From Selenomonadaceae bacterium (lineage in GTDB: Bacteria > Bacillota > Negativicutes > Selenomonadales > Selenomonadaceae): a stretch of 64,000 nucleotides of DNA. The translations under genes were made by a program, and so were the position numbers. Position 1 is the stretch's first letter. Each line of letters starts with the position of its first letter. The notes under the pieces are model-generated. The model had not been told where the DNA came from, searched no databases, and saw only the letters and a program-made list of their open reading frames with translations. The DNA lies in contig JAFXQM010000002.1 of NCBI GenBank assembly GCA_017527075.1, positions 186,001 to 250,000 of the forward strand, read 5' to 3'. Of this stretch, positions 16,129 to 24,919 are shown one piece after another.

Positions 16129-17028
16129 GTGAGAAAAATTTTGGCGATAGACGTCGGCGGCACGTTCATCAAGTACGCCGTCATGAGCGGCACAAACTCT
16201 TTTGAAATCGTTGAGAAAAATAAAGTTCCCACGCCGAAAGAAAGTCACGCGGAATTTCTCGAAAGGCTCGCGGAAATTTTTCACGGCGTGGAGGACGCGG
16301 AAGGCATTGCCGTGTCCATGCCGGGGCTCATCGACGCGTTCAAGGGCGTTTGCATTTCCAGCGGCGCGTTGGACTTCAGCAACGGGCACTGCATTGCCGA
16401 GGAACTCAATTTGAAGTGCGGCGTCCCCGTGACGATTGAAAACGACGCGAACTGCGCGGCACTGGCCGAAGTCAAATCGGGCAGCCTCGTCGGCGTGAAC
16501 GACGCGTTGGTTTTGGTCTTCGGCACAGGCGTCGGCGGCGCGGTCATTCGCGGCGGAGAACTTTATCGCGGGGCTCACTTCAGCGCGGGCGAAGTTTCAT
16601 TCACGACGAAAAATATTTCGGGCAAAGCCGTCGAAGAAAATTTTTTCGGTTACGAGTACGGAGCAGTTCCTTTCCAGAAAAGTTGCACAAAAATTTTGGA
16701 CATGCCGCCCGAAGATGTCAGCGGCGAAATGATTTTCGATTTGATTGAGGAGGGCGACGCCGACATGCTCGCCGCGCTCAAAAAATTTTCTCACGGTGTC
16801 GCGATGATGATTTTTAATTTGCAAGTGCTCTTCGACCCCGAACGATTTGCGCTCGGCGGCGGGATAAGTGTTCGGCAAAGTTTTATCGACGCCGTAAAGC
16901 ACGCGCTCGACGAAATTTATAAAGACGCGCCCGTTTACTTGCCGCGCCCCGAAATCGTCGCCTGCAAATATCACAACGACGCAAATCTTTTCGGCGCGCT
17001 TTATAATTTTTTAGGGACAAGGGATTAG
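16129..17028 (+). CDS. ROK-family sugar kinase/regulator without zinc motif
   Basis: A 299-residue ROK protein of the sugar kinase type. The phosphate loop is DVGGTFIKYAV; VTIENDANCAALAE carries the catalytic Asp, and FGTGVGGAVIRGG is the third ROK motif. The usual Cys-rich zinc site (CxCGxxGC after the GH motif) is missing: the region reads FSAGEVSFTTKNISGKAVEE. Lack of a helix-turn-helix points to an enzyme rather than a repressor. GTG at 16129 is chosen because gggagg lies 7 bases upstream. The last residues LGTRD and the TAG stop are read from a heptanucleotide repeat. Confidence 0.82.
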   Translation: MRKILAIDVGGTFIKYAVMSGTNSFEIVEKNKVPTPKESHAEFLERLAEIFHGVEDAEGIAVSMPGLIDAFKGVCISSGALDFSNGHCIAEELNLKCGVPVTIENDANCAALAEVKSGSLVGVNDALVLVFGTGVGGAVIRGGELYRGAHFSAGEVSFTTKNISGKAVEENFFGYEYGAVPFQKSCTKILDMPPEDVSGEMIFDLIEEGDADMLAALKKFSHGVAMMIFNLQVLFDPERFALGGGISVRQSFIDAVKHALDEIYKDAPVYLPRPEIVACKYHNDANLFGALYNFLGTRD

Positions 17029-17086
17029 GGACAAGGGACAAGAATTTTTCCCTAAATCCCAACTCCTAAATCCTAACCCCTAAAAA
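17011..17086. repeat. Heptanucleotide inverted repeat (AGGGACA/TTAGGGA type)
   Basis: Purine-rich heptamers (TTAGGGA, CAAGGGA and variants) overlap the ROK stop codon. They are followed by CCCTAAAT, ACTCCTA and ATCCTAAC units that are roughly complementary. The element ends just before the ribosome site of metN. Confidence 0.7.
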
Positions 17087-17098
17087 GAGGTGAATCGC

Positions 17099-18160
17099 TT
17101 GATAAAACTCTCAGGCATTGAAAAAATTTACGACAGTCCGTCGGGAAAAATTCACGCGCTCAAGGGAATCGATTTGGAAATCGCGCGCGGAGAAATTTAC
17201 GGGATAATCGGGCTCAGCGGCGCGGGCAAGTCCACGCTCGTGCGCTGCATTAACATGCTCGAACGCCCGACCGCCGGAAAAGTTTTCGTCGACGGACAGG
17301 ACATGACCACGCTCACGGAAAGTCAACTGCGCGCGGCGCGGAAAAATATCGGAATGATTTTCCAACACTTCAACCTTCTCAGCTCCGCGACCGTTTACGA
17401 TAACATTGCCTTCCCGCTGAAACTTTCGGGCACGAGCGCGGCTGACATTGAGAAAAAAGTTTTGCCGCTCCTCGAACTCGTCGGGCTCGCGGACAAAGCC
17501 AATCAATATCCCGCTCAACTTTCCGGCGGACAGAAGCAACGCGTCGGAATCGCGCGCGCCCTCGCCAGCGACCCGAAAGTTCTCCTGTGCGACGAAGCAA
17601 CTTCAGCGCTCGACCCGCAAACGACCAAATCAATCCTCGACCTCATCAAAGTCATCAATCACAACTTGTCGCTGACCGTCGTCGTCATCACTCACGAAAT
17701 GCAAGTCATCAAAGAACTTTGCGATAAGGTGGCAGTCATCAGCGACGGGGTTATCGCCGAGCGCGGCTCTGTCCTCGACGTGTTCACGAATCCTCAGCAC
17801 AGAATCACAAAAGAATTTATCAGCGTGCTCCTCTCGAATGATTTGCCCGCTGCTTTCCGCGGCAACGAAATTTCTCAAGACCGAACGCCCGACAGTTTCC
17901 TCCTCGTGCGATTGATTTTCCTCGGCGACAGAGCCGACGACCCAATCCTTGCGAAAATGATTCGGACATGCACGGGCGTCGAATGCACGATGCTTTTCGG
18001 AAACCTGGACGAAATTCACGGCGTGCCCTTCGGAAGATTCATCGTCGGCTTGAGCGGCCCCGATGAGTCGATTGACAGCGCGCTGAATTTTCTCGGCGGG
18101 CAAGATGTCAGAGTGGAGGTGATTGGTTATGTTCACAGAAATCCTGCCGCTGTTGAGTAA
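17099..18160 (+). CDS. metN: Methionine ABC transporter ATPase
   Basis: A 353-residue ATPase subunit of the MetNIQ methionine importer. Walker A is GLSGAGKST, the signature LSGGQKQRV and Walker B VLLCDEATSALDP. The C-terminal 80 residues form a NIL domain (VRLIFLGDRADDPILAKMI), which binds methionine and shuts off the transporter in this family. TTG at 17099 is chosen because gaggtga lies about 5 bases upstream; a GTG at 17090 overlaps that site. It overlaps metI by 32 bases. No SAM riboswitch is visible upstream, where a heptanucleotide element lies instead. Confidence 0.92.
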   Translation: MIKLSGIEKIYDSPSGKIHALKGIDLEIARGEIYGIIGLSGAGKSTLVRCINMLERPTAGKVFVDGQDMTTLTESQLRAARKNIGMIFQHFNLLSSATVYDNIAFPLKLSGTSAADIEKKVLPLLELVGLADKANQYPAQLSGGQKQRVGIARALASDPKVLLCDEATSALDPQTTKSILDLIKVINHNLSLTVVVITHEMQVIKELCDKVAVISDGVIAERGSVLDVFTNPQHRITKEFISVLLSNDLPAAFRGNEISQDRTPDSFLLVRLIFLGDRADDPILAKMIRTCTGVECTMLFGNLDEIHGVPFGRFIVGLSGPDESIDSALNFLGGQDVRVEVIGYVHRNPAAVE

Positions 18161-18782
18161 AGCTCTCGGCGAAACAATTTACATGGTCGTGGTGAGCATG
18201 GCAATCGCTTCGGCGGTCGGAGTGCCGCTCGGAGTTTTGCTCCACACCACAGCCAAGGGACAAATCTTGGAGAGCCTCGTCCTCAATCAAACGGTCGGCT
18301 CGGTCGTCAATGCCATTCGTTCCATCCCGTTTATAATTTTAATGGTCGCAATCATTCCGCTGACAAGATTTATCGTCGGCTCGGCAATAGGAACGACGGC
18401 GGCAATCGTCCCGCTGGTCATCGCGTCGATACCGTTCATCGGGCGGCAAGTCGAAACGTCGCTCAAGGAAGTGCCCGCGGGTTTGGTCGAGGCCGCGCAG
18501 TCCATGGGCGCGACGCCGTTTCAAATCATCAGCCGCGTGCTCCTGCCCGAAGCAATGCCGGGCATCGTTTCGCAGCTGACGACGGTTATAATCGCGCTCG
18601 TCGGCGAATCGGCAATGGCGGGCGCAATCGGCGGCGGCGGGCTCGGCGATTTGGCGATTCGTTACGGTTACCAACGTTTCCGCCCCGAAGTCATGCTGGC
18701 GACGGTCGTCGTGCTCATCGTCTTGGTTCAGCTCGTTCAGTTCCTCGGCAACACTCTCGCAAAAAAATTGGACAAACGATAA
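18129..18782 (+). CDS. metI: Methionine ABC transporter permease
   Basis: A 217-residue permease with five membrane segments and the ABC-permease loop EAAQSMGATPFQIISRVLLP. It closely follows the MetI pattern (GETIYMVVVSMAIASAVGVP near the start). ATG at 18129 has GGAGG 9 bases upstream. It pairs with MetN. The binding protein gene metQ, usually third in the operon, is absent; a terminator follows at once, so MetQ must be encoded elsewhere. Confidence 0.92.
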   Translation: MFTEILPLLSKALGETIYMVVVSMAIASAVGVPLGVLLHTTAKGQILESLVLNQTVGSVVNAIRSIPFIILMVAIIPLTRFIVGSAIGTTAAIVPLVIASIPFIGRQVETSLKEVPAGLVEAAQSMGATPFQIISRVLLPEAMPGIVSQLTTVIIALVGESAMAGAIGGGGLGDLAIRYGYQRFRPEVMLATVVVLIVLVQLVQFLGNTLAKKLDKR

Positions 18783-18793
18783 AAAAAAAAATT

Positions 18794-18820
18794 TCCCCGT
18801 CGGGCGGCGGGGATTTTTTT
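18794..18820. terminator. Bidirectional terminator between metI and folE2
   Basis: TCCCCG pairs with CGGGGA around an 8-base loop. Seven Ts follow on the plus strand and a run of As precedes it, giving a T-run on the minus strand. It serves both converging genes. Confidence 0.85.
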
Positions 18821-19601
18821 ACGGCAAAATTTCTTCGTGTGCGGCGAAGGCGTTGTGGCTGTGAATCGATTCAAAGTTCTCGCACTCGACGGCGAACGCC
18901 TCCAAATTTTTCTCGCGGCGCAGGGCAAGCACCACGTCCCGCAAAATATCTTCGACGAACTTCGGATTTCGGTAAGCGGCCTCGGTCACAAATTTTTCGT
19001 CCTCGCGCTTGAGAATCGGAAAGACTTCCGCCGAGCCCTGAGTTTCAATCAGCCGCACGAATTTTTCAATCGACACGCCGTCAAAATTTTTGAAGCGCAA
19101 CTTCACGCGGCAGACGGAGCGTTGGTTGTGCGCGCCGAAGTCCGAAATTTCTTTGCTGCAAGGACACAGCGACGTGAACGGAACCTCCAAGCCCAAAGTA
19201 AATTTCATTCGTTCGCCGCGAGTGAGTTCGCCACTGAAGGAGCAGTCCACGGCGTTGAGTGAGAGCTTCGACGACACCGGCGAAATTTTTTCCACGAAAT
19301 ATTTGAACGCCATGGAAATCGCCGCTCCGTCCGTCGAAAGTTTTTTCAGCGCGTCGAGCAAAATTTTTTCCACGTCGGAAATTTTTATCGGGCGGCGCGT
19401 CCAGTTCATCAAAATTTCCGTCAGCCGGCTCATGTGAGTCCCGCGCAAATTTTCGGCGAGCGCGACCGTGAATCGGATTTGAGCCGTGACTTGCTGAACG
19501 TTTTCGCCGTCCGAAATAAAAAACGGCAGGTGCACTCGTGTTACTCCTGTCTTTTTTATTTTGACGCCGCGCGCGTCCCGCTGGTTTTGTACGTCAGTCA
19601 T
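18819..19601 (-). CDS. folE2: GTP cyclohydrolase IB
   Basis: A 260-residue FolE2 enzyme converting GTP to 7,8-dihydroneopterin triphosphate, the first step to tetrahydrofolate and queuosine precursors. The diagnostic motif SLCPCSKEISDFGAHNQRS holds the metal/catalytic Cys; E and H residues near the C-terminus (FESIHSHNAFA) also fit. The family works with metals other than zinc and often replaces FolE1 in zinc limitation. ATG at 19599-19601 starts MTDVQNQRDAR. It stands alone between two terminators or spacers. The queA and tgt genes elsewhere in the window use the same pterin route. Confidence 0.93.
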   Translation of the reverse strand: MTDVQNQRDARGVKIKKTGVTRVHLPFFISDGENVQQVTAQIRFTVALAENLRGTHMSRLTEILMNWTRRPIKISDVEKILLDALKKLSTDGAAISMAFKYFVEKISPVSSKLSLNAVDCSFSGELTRGERMKFTLGLEVPFTSLCPCSKEISDFGAHNQRSVCRVKLRFKNFDGVSIEKFVRLIETQGSAEVFPILKREDEKFVTEAAYRNPKFVEDILRDVVLALRREKNLEAFAVECENFESIHSHNAFAAHEEILP

Positions 19602-19647
19602 CAGTTCTTATCGTCCTCAACTTTTGCGAAATTTTTCAAAGGTTAAT

Positions 19648-20352
19648 TCAAAAGCCTTTCAAAGTCAAGCTTCGACGGGCGGCAACCCTTGCCCCAAAAT
19701 TGTATCCGTTGTCGTCCGTGAAGTGAATCATCTCGTTCGCCCAAATAAAAATCCCGCGGCAATTCGGCAAATTCGCGGATGGAATTTTCTTCGCTGCCGG
19801 TTGTCTCCGACCGCGCCGAATCGTGTCGCCCGCCGTCACTCTCTGCCACGTTGACGCAATAAAATTTTTTAACTCAAAAGCTCCGTGCAGATTGCCGAAC
19901 AAAAATTTTTCGGCGCGCTGAGCAAAAATTTTCCGTGCGCCGAGCCGAAAGACAATGTCGCCAAAATTTTCGGGATTGGTCACGACGACGGGCGTTGTCG
20001 AATCGAAACCGCCGCGAATCATTTCCTGCAGGTCAAACGTCAGCAAAATTTGCCCGCGCTGAATCGTGTCGCCCGCCGTCACTCGCGGTTGAAAAGTTTC
20101 GCCGATAAGTTTGCAAGTGTTGAGCCCGACGTGAATCAAAAGTTCGACGCCGCCGAAAGATTTCAAGCCGAGGACTCCGGGCGAGGCGAGGAACTCCACC
20201 GTGCCGGCGAAGGGCGCAAAAATTTTTCCGTCGGGATTTTTAATCGCCGCGCCCCGACCTGCCGCCCCGCTTGAAAAAATTTTGTCGTTCACTTCGTCGA
20301 GCGCAATGAGCGTGCCGCGCAACGGGCTGTCGAGGATTAAACTCTCAAGCAT
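19648..20352 (-). CDS. PTS glucose-type EIIA with unusual C-terminal tail
   Basis: Residues 1-165 form a PTS EIIA domain of the glucose family (Crr type): APFAGTVEFLASPGVLGLKS, then the phosphorylated His in ELLIHVGLNTCKL, then GGFDSTTPVVVTNPENF. It takes phosphate from HPr and passes it to an EIIBC not seen here, or acts as a regulator. ATG at 20350-20352 has aaggagg 8 bases upstream. The last 65 residues do not belong to the domain. They include RVTAGDTIRRG, a repeat of RVTAGDTIQRG from the domain itself, encoded by a nearly identical 29-base stretch. The tail therefore looks like a recombination product. Confidence 0.82.
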   Translation of the reverse strand: MLESLILDSPLRGTLIALDEVNDKIFSSGAAGRGAAIKNPDGKIFAPFAGTVEFLASPGVLGLKSFGGVELLIHVGLNTCKLIGETFQPRVTAGDTIQRGQILLTFDLQEMIRGGFDSTTPVVVTNPENFGDIVFRLGARKIFAQRAEKFLFGNLHGAFELKNFIASTWQRVTAGDTIRRGRRQPAAKKIPSANLPNCRGIFIWANEMIHFTDDNGYNFGARVAARRSLTLKGF

Positions 20353-20452
20353 GACCAACACCTCCTTGCCGCCGATTGTATCAGAAAAAATTGACGCTTA
20401 AAAGTTCCTCTGATAAAATTTTGCGCAAAAGATTTTCGGTGAGGTGCAGGCA

Positions 20453-21601
20453 ATGAGCAGGAAAATTCGGCGAATCGTCGTGGCAATCGACAGCTTAAAA
20501 GGGAGCTTGACGAGTTTGGAGGCGGGCGAGGCGGCGCGCGCGGGAATTTTGTCGGCGTCGCCCGAAGCAGATATAAAAATTTTCCCGCTGGCCGACGGCG
20601 GCGAGGGAACTTGTCGGGCGATAATCGCGGGGCTCGGCGGCGAATTGAAATCGGCTGAAGTCACCGGTCCGCTCGGAGAAAAAATCGCGGCGGAGTTCGG
20701 AGAAGTCGCCGAAAAAAAATTGGCGGTCATCGAAATGGCAAACGCCGCAGGGTTGCCGCTCGTCCCCGAAAAATTTCGCAACCCGCTCAACACGACCACT
20801 TACGGCGTCGGCGAACTGATTAAAATCGCGATTGACGACGGCTGCAGAAATTTTGTAATCGGAATCGGCGGCTCGGCCACGAACGACTGCGGGCTCGGAA
20901 TGTTGACTGCGCTCGGCTTTAATTTTGGCGGCGGAGGAATTTTCGGGCGCGACTTGGAAAAAATTTCCGCGATTGACAACTCGAACGTCCTGCCTGCTCT
21001 GCGCGAATGCAAATTCAGAATCGCCTGCGACGTGACGAATCCTCTGACGGGCGCGAACGGCTGCTCGGCGATTTACGGTTCGCAAAAAGGTGCGACGCCC
21101 GAAATCGTTCGGACGATGGACGGCTGGATAAAAAATTTCGGAGAGCTCAGCGCGAATTTCCTCAAGCTCGAAAAAAAATCTGCGGCGGGCGACGGTGCGG
21201 CGGGCGGCTTGGGTTTCGCGTTCAGAGCATATTTGCGCGGAAAACTTTTGCCCGGCGTCGATTTGGTTTTGGACGCGCTCGACATCGCCGAAGCTTTGAA
21301 GACGGCTGACGTGGTGATAACCGGCGAAGGACGCCTCGACAGCCAGACTGCTCAAGGCAAAGCTCCGTCGGGTGTCGCCAAGCTCGCCAAGAAACTCAAT
21401 CCGAAAATTTTAACCGTGGGGCTCGGCGGCAGCGTTGCGGATATTTCTGACGACGCGGGGCTCGACGCCTGCTTTGCGATTTTGCGCGCGCCCATGACGC
21501 TCGCCGAAGCCATGAAAAAAAATATCGCCGCAGAAAATATCTCCGCGACGACCGAACAAATCATTCGATTGATTAATTCCGTGAATCTTCCTTGCGCATG
21601 A
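20453..21601 (+). CDS. Glycerate kinase
   Basis: A 382-residue glycerate kinase of the GlxK/GarK family, phosphorylating D-glycerate to 2-phosphoglycerate. Diagnostic segments are IDSLKGSLTSLEAGEA at the N-terminus, PLADGGEGT, GIGGSATNDCGLGMLTALG and TGEGRLDSQTAQGKAP. Length is normal. ATG at 20453 has gaggtg 6 bases upstream. Its 3' end overlaps the converging adenosyltransferase gene by 29 bases. No other glyoxylate gene is adjacent. Confidence 0.92.
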   Translation: MSRKIRRIVVAIDSLKGSLTSLEAGEAARAGILSASPEADIKIFPLADGGEGTCRAIIAGLGGELKSAEVTGPLGEKIAAEFGEVAEKKLAVIEMANAAGLPLVPEKFRNPLNTTTYGVGELIKIAIDDGCRNFVIGIGGSATNDCGLGMLTALGFNFGGGGIFGRDLEKISAIDNSNVLPALRECKFRIACDVTNPLTGANGCSAIYGSQKGATPEIVRTMDGWIKNFGELSANFLKLEKKSAAGDGAAGGLGFAFRAYLRGKLLPGVDLVLDALDIAEALKTADVVITGEGRLDSQTAQGKAPSGVAKLAKKLNPKILTVGLGGSVADISDDAGLDACFAILRAPMTLAEAMKKNIAAENISATTEQIIRLINSVNLPCA

Positions 21602-22073
21602 GCAGGAAGCAAAAATCCGACAGGCGGTTGAGAAAAATTTTATCCGACTCGTGAACCGATTCAGTTTTGGAAAGCTCGCAAGCCAACCGTTCAGCGCGGC
21701 GCGTGATTGTCCTTGCCAAGTCCAGGAACGCGCCGCCTTTTGTTTTGCCGGGGATTAAAAATTCTCTCAGCGGCGGCAACGAATTTTCCAGCGCATCCAT
21801 TTCCGCCTCCAAATTTTTTACGTCGTCGGAAGTTATCGTCGGCTCCCGATTCAAGCTCGCGAAGTCCGCCATCAATCTCGGCAAAAGTTTTTGGACGGCA
21901 AAAATTTTTTCGCGCACGTCATCACTGTCGACGAACGCTCGCGCAATTCCCAACGCCGAGTCCGCCTCGTCAATCGCGCCGTAAACTTGCACGCGCAGAG
22001 AATTTTTTTCGACGCGCTCGCCGGTGTAAAGGCTCGTCAAACCTTTGTCGCCCGTCTTCGTGTAAATTTTCAT
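21573..22073 (-). CDS. Cob(I)alamin adenosyltransferase, PduO type
   Basis: A 166-residue PduO-type enzyme that transfers the adenosyl group of ATP to cob(I)alamin to give adenosylcobalamin. YTKTGDKGLTSLYTGERV is the ATP-binding N-terminus; RRAERLACEL near 130 holds the conserved Arg/Glu pair. ATG at 22071-22073 has gagggtg upstream. It is downstream of cbiG and cbiF on the same strand, so cobalamin synthesis is the likely context. It overlaps the glycerate kinase gene tail to tail. Confidence 0.92.
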   Translation of the reverse strand: MKIYTKTGDKGLTSLYTGERVEKNSLRVQVYGAIDEADSALGIARAFVDSDDVREKIFAVQKLLPRLMADFASLNREPTITSDDVKNLEAEMDALENSLPPLREFLIPGKTKGGAFLDLARTITRRAERLACELSKTESVHESDKIFLNRLSDFCFLLMRKEDSRN

Positions 22074-22089
22074 CAAGTCACCCTCTTCA

Positions 22090-22153
22090 ATTAGGAGTTA
22101 GGAGTTAGGTGTTAGGGATTTTTAACTCCTCACTCCTAACTGCACACTCCTCA
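22090..22153. repeat. Heptanucleotide inverted repeat (TTAGGAG/CTCCTAA type)
   Basis: Four TTAGGAG-like units run into a TTTTT linker and then ACTCCTC, ACTCCTA and ACACTCCT units that are largely complementary. It fills the gap between cbiG and the adenosyltransferase gene, whose ribosome site overlaps its edge. Confidence 0.75.
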
Positions 22154-22158
22154 CTGAA

Positions 22159-23049
22159 TTATTTTTCCCACAGCAGAGCAACCGTCACGCCCTTGAAGGC
22201 AGTCTTGGGCAGGGCGAAGCGCGCCTCCTCCACGCAACAAAGAGCCGCCGCCTCGCACACGTTGCCGACGCCCACCGACCGCGTGACGAACTTTGACTCC
22301 TCCAATTTGTATTCGTCGATTTTCTTTTGCAGCTCCGCGCCCGAAAAAAATTTTATCTCAAGCCCCATGGCCTCCGCCAACGACACGAGTCCGACTTCGT
22401 TTTTCTTTGCGTCGACGCTCGCCAAAAGTTTCACGCGCTCAATCGGTTGATGAATCATGGCGCACGCCCGCTCTATCGCCTCGAAAATTTTCAGCGACGA
22501 AGTTCCGCGCCTGCAGCCGACGCCCGCGATTAAATTTTGCGGAATCAAATTCAAGCGCGCCTCGCCCGCCGTCACGAAAATTTCTTCGCCGCGCAAAATC
22601 GCCGCGTTAATCGCCTTAATCGCTTCCTTGGGTTCGGGCACCAATCCGAGCCTGGAGGCGATGGCGTCGACGGAAAATTTTCCTTCAACGTCCGTGGCAG
22701 TGGTGATGACGGGGTTGGCTTCAATCGCCTTGGCAATTTCGACCGTCAATTCATTGGCGCGCCCGACGTGTCCGCTGAGCAGGCTGATGACATTTTGCCC
22801 GCGCTCGTCCACGACCAAGACCGCCGGGTCACTGAGTTTGTCGACGATGTGCGGCGCAATCATTCGCACGACTATTCCCGCCGCGCAGATAAAAATAAGT
22901 CCGTCGAATTTGCCGAACACTTCCGCGACCAGCTCGGCAAGCTTCGAATAATCTTTTCCTTTGGCAAAAGTTTGTCCGCCGACCTTCGCGGAAATTTTCG
23001 CGGCGAGTTTGGCACCTTCTGCCGTCAATGAAATAATTGCTGTTCTCAA
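22159..23049 (-). CDS. cbiG: Cobalt-precorrin-5A hydrolase CbiG
   Basis: A 296-residue protein of the CbiG family, which opens the delta-lactone of cobalt-precorrin-5A and releases acetaldehyde in anaerobic cobalamin synthesis. GLIFICAAGIVVRMIAPHI and VISLLSGHVGRANELT belong to the N-terminal domain; NLIAGVGCRRGTSSLKI begins the C-terminal domain. Its start is one base after the stop of cbiF, so the two are co-transcribed and probably coupled. Confidence 0.92.
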   Translation of the reverse strand: MRTAIISLTAEGAKLAAKISAKVGGQTFAKGKDYSKLAELVAEVFGKFDGLIFICAAGIVVRMIAPHIVDKLSDPAVLVVDERGQNVISLLSGHVGRANELTVEIAKAIEANPVITTATDVEGKFSVDAIASRLGLVPEPKEAIKAINAAILRGEEIFVTAGEARLNLIPQNLIAGVGCRRGTSSLKIFEAIERACAMIHQPIERVKLLASVDAKKNEVGLVSLAEAMGLEIKFFSGAELQKKIDEYKLEESKFVTRSVGVGNVCEAAALCCVEEARFALPKTAFKGVTVALLWEK

Positions 23050-23050
23050 T

Positions 23051-23812
23051 TTAAATTCTCGCCTGCCTGAACATGTGACTGAATGTTGGTGAATAAAGTT
23101 TGGACTTCGGGCGGCTCTCGGAGTTTAAGCAGTGCCCGACGATAATCATGGCCGTGCGGTCAATGTTCGCCTCCTGAACTTGCTGAACGATTGTGTCGAG
23201 TCGCCCGCGGATAATTTTCTCTTCGTTCGGCCACGACGCTTTGTAAACGACGGCGACGGGCGTTGAGGATTTGAAACCCGCCGACAGCAGGTCGCGCTTG
23301 ATTTCGGGCAAGAGACTGACGGAAAGGAAAATGCAAAGCGTCGTCTGATGTTGCGCGAGCTTTTTGAGTGATTCGGTGTCGGGGACGGGCGTGCGTCCGC
23401 CGCGCCGAGTGATGATGACCGTCTGCGTTATGCCCGGCAATGTGTACTCTTGCTTGAGGGAGGCCGCCGCCGCCAAGAACGAGCTCACCCCGGGCGTCAC
23501 GTCGAATTCGATGCCGCGCGCCTGCATTGCGTCCATTTGCTCCTGCGTCGCGCCGTAAAGTGACGGGTCGCCCGTGTGCAAGCGGACTGTCGTCTTGCCC
23601 GCCTTTTCCGCCAAGCTGATGACGTGCAAAATTTCTTCGAGCATCATTTGCGCGGAGTTATAAATTTCTGCTTCGGGCTTGCACAGTTTTAAAATCTCTT
23701 CGTTGACGAGTGAGCCCGCATAAATCACGACGTCCGCCTCTTTGAGCAGTCGCTGCCCTTTGACGGTGATTAATTCGGGGTCGCCCGGTCCCGCTCCGAC
23801 TATGTGAACCAT
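23051..23812 (-). CDS. cbiF: Cobalt-precorrin-4 C11-methyltransferase
   Basis: A 253-residue SAM-dependent tetrapyrrole methyltransferase (CbiF/CobM) acting just before CbiG. VHIVGAGPGDPELITVKG is the SAM-binding N-terminus, followed by VVIYAGSLVN and RLHTGDPSLYGA. ATG at 23810-23812 is chosen over upstream in-frame codons because homologues begin here; aaggtgggaagg precedes it. The rest of the cobalamin pathway is not in the window. Confidence 0.92.
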   Translation of the reverse strand: MVHIVGAGPGDPELITVKGQRLLKEADVVIYAGSLVNEEILKLCKPEAEIYNSAQMMLEEILHVISLAEKAGKTTVRLHTGDPSLYGATQEQMDAMQARGIEFDVTPGVSSFLAAAASLKQEYTLPGITQTVIITRRGGRTPVPDTESLKKLAQHQTTLCIFLSVSLLPEIKRDLLSAGFKSSTPVAVVYKASWPNEEKIIRGRLDTIVQQVQEANIDRTAMIIVGHCLNSESRPKSKLYSPTFSHMFRQARI

Positions 23813-23945
23813 CGTCCTTCCCACCTTTGAAATTTTTTCTGCAGTGATTTTATCACGCAGGAATTTTTCATGCAACGATAATAATTTTTGCAGAAAAAAT
23901 CTTTCGCGCCTCCAAAAATTTTTTCCCACTTTCAGCAAAAACTTC

Positions 23946-23974
23946 TTGTGCCGAAAAAATTTTTGTGATATTCT
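23946..23974 (+). promoter_or_regulatory. Candidate promoter for the flagellin gene
   Basis: TTGTGC and TATTCT are 17 bases apart, 60 bases before the flagellin ATG. No clear sigma-28 consensus was found, although flagellin genes often use one. Confidence 0.35.
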
Positions 23975-24032
23975 TTACTGCAGAAATCAGACGGATTTTT
24001 TCTGTTCACGGAAGAAGAAAGGGTGAGACAAA

Positions 24033-24911
24033 ATGGCTAACATGGCAGTGGGCGGAGCGAATCCTTACGTAAACAGTTATAACCGAATCAATCGCTCTTC
24101 GCAGATAACTTCCCAAAGAATTTCGACGGGCGTCAAGCATCCGAGTGCCGCTTTGGGGGCGTCCGAATATTCAATCGCCGCGCGCCTCACGAAAAATATC
24201 GGAGCGGCTGCCCAATCGACCCGCAACACGCAAAACATGAGCGCGATGATTAAAGTCGCGCAGGGGGCGACGGGCAACACAATCAGCGGCTTGACGAAGA
24301 TTCAGTCTCATCTCGTCAACGCCGCCAACGACACAAACGGCTCGCTCGACCGCCAGGCGATTCAAAAGGAAATCAATCAGCTCGTCGCGCAAATCGATTC
24401 AAACGCGCGCGTCGAATACAACGGGCAACGCCTCCTCGACGGCTCGCGCGATTCTTTGACAAGCGCAGGGCTCGACGGCTACAGGGCTCTTCCCGTCGGC
24501 GACATCCGCGCGCAGTCCTTGGGCTTGACGGACGCGGAGGGCAATGTTACAATCGACGCGGTTACTCCAAAAGGGATTCAAGATTCGTTGGAGAAAGTCG
24601 GAGGCGCACTCAAATACCTCCAAGACATGGAGAATGAATTGAACTCTTCGGTTTACGGCGGCTATTCGTTGGATGAGGCACTTGACGAGGCAACCACTCA
24701 AGGTGCACAACTTCAGCGGCTGGAGTTCCAAGAGGCAAATTACGTGACAATGGAAGAGCATATGATTGGCGCGCTGGCCAACTTGAATGACGCAGACATC
24801 GCCGCGCAGGTGGTCAATCTTCGCACCGAACAAACTTTGGAGCAACTGTCACTCTTCGGCACCAGAATGTTCAATCAAAATGTTGCAGGGGCTTTGAGCT
24901 TATTGCGATAA
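24033..24911 (+). CDS. Flagellin
   Basis: A 292-residue flagellin, the filament subunit. The N-terminal D0/D1 helices (NRINRSSQITSQRISTGVKH, with the SRLSTG-like block) and C-terminal D1/D0 helices (NLNDADIAAQVVNLRTEQTL, then FGTRMFNQNVAGALSLLR) are well kept. The variable middle is short, so the filament surface is minimal. It begins MANMAVGGANPYVNSYN, which is unlike the classical MxINxN start. The ribosome site is agaaagggtgag. No other flagellar gene is nearby. Confidence 0.92.
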   Translation: MANMAVGGANPYVNSYNRINRSSQITSQRISTGVKHPSAALGASEYSIAARLTKNIGAAAQSTRNTQNMSAMIKVAQGATGNTISGLTKIQSHLVNAANDTNGSLDRQAIQKEINQLVAQIDSNARVEYNGQRLLDGSRDSLTSAGLDGYRALPVGDIRAQSLGLTDAEGNVTIDAVTPKGIQDSLEKVGGALKYLQDMENELNSSVYGGYSLDEALDEATTQGAQLQRLEFQEANYVTMEEHMIGALANLNDADIAAQVVNLRTEQTLEQLSLFGTRMFNQNVAGALSLLR

Positions 24912-24919
24912 AAAAATCG

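Noticed and set aside
17029..17098. SAM or T-box riboswitch before metN
   Set aside because: The sequence is a heptamer repeat; no conserved riboswitch core is present.
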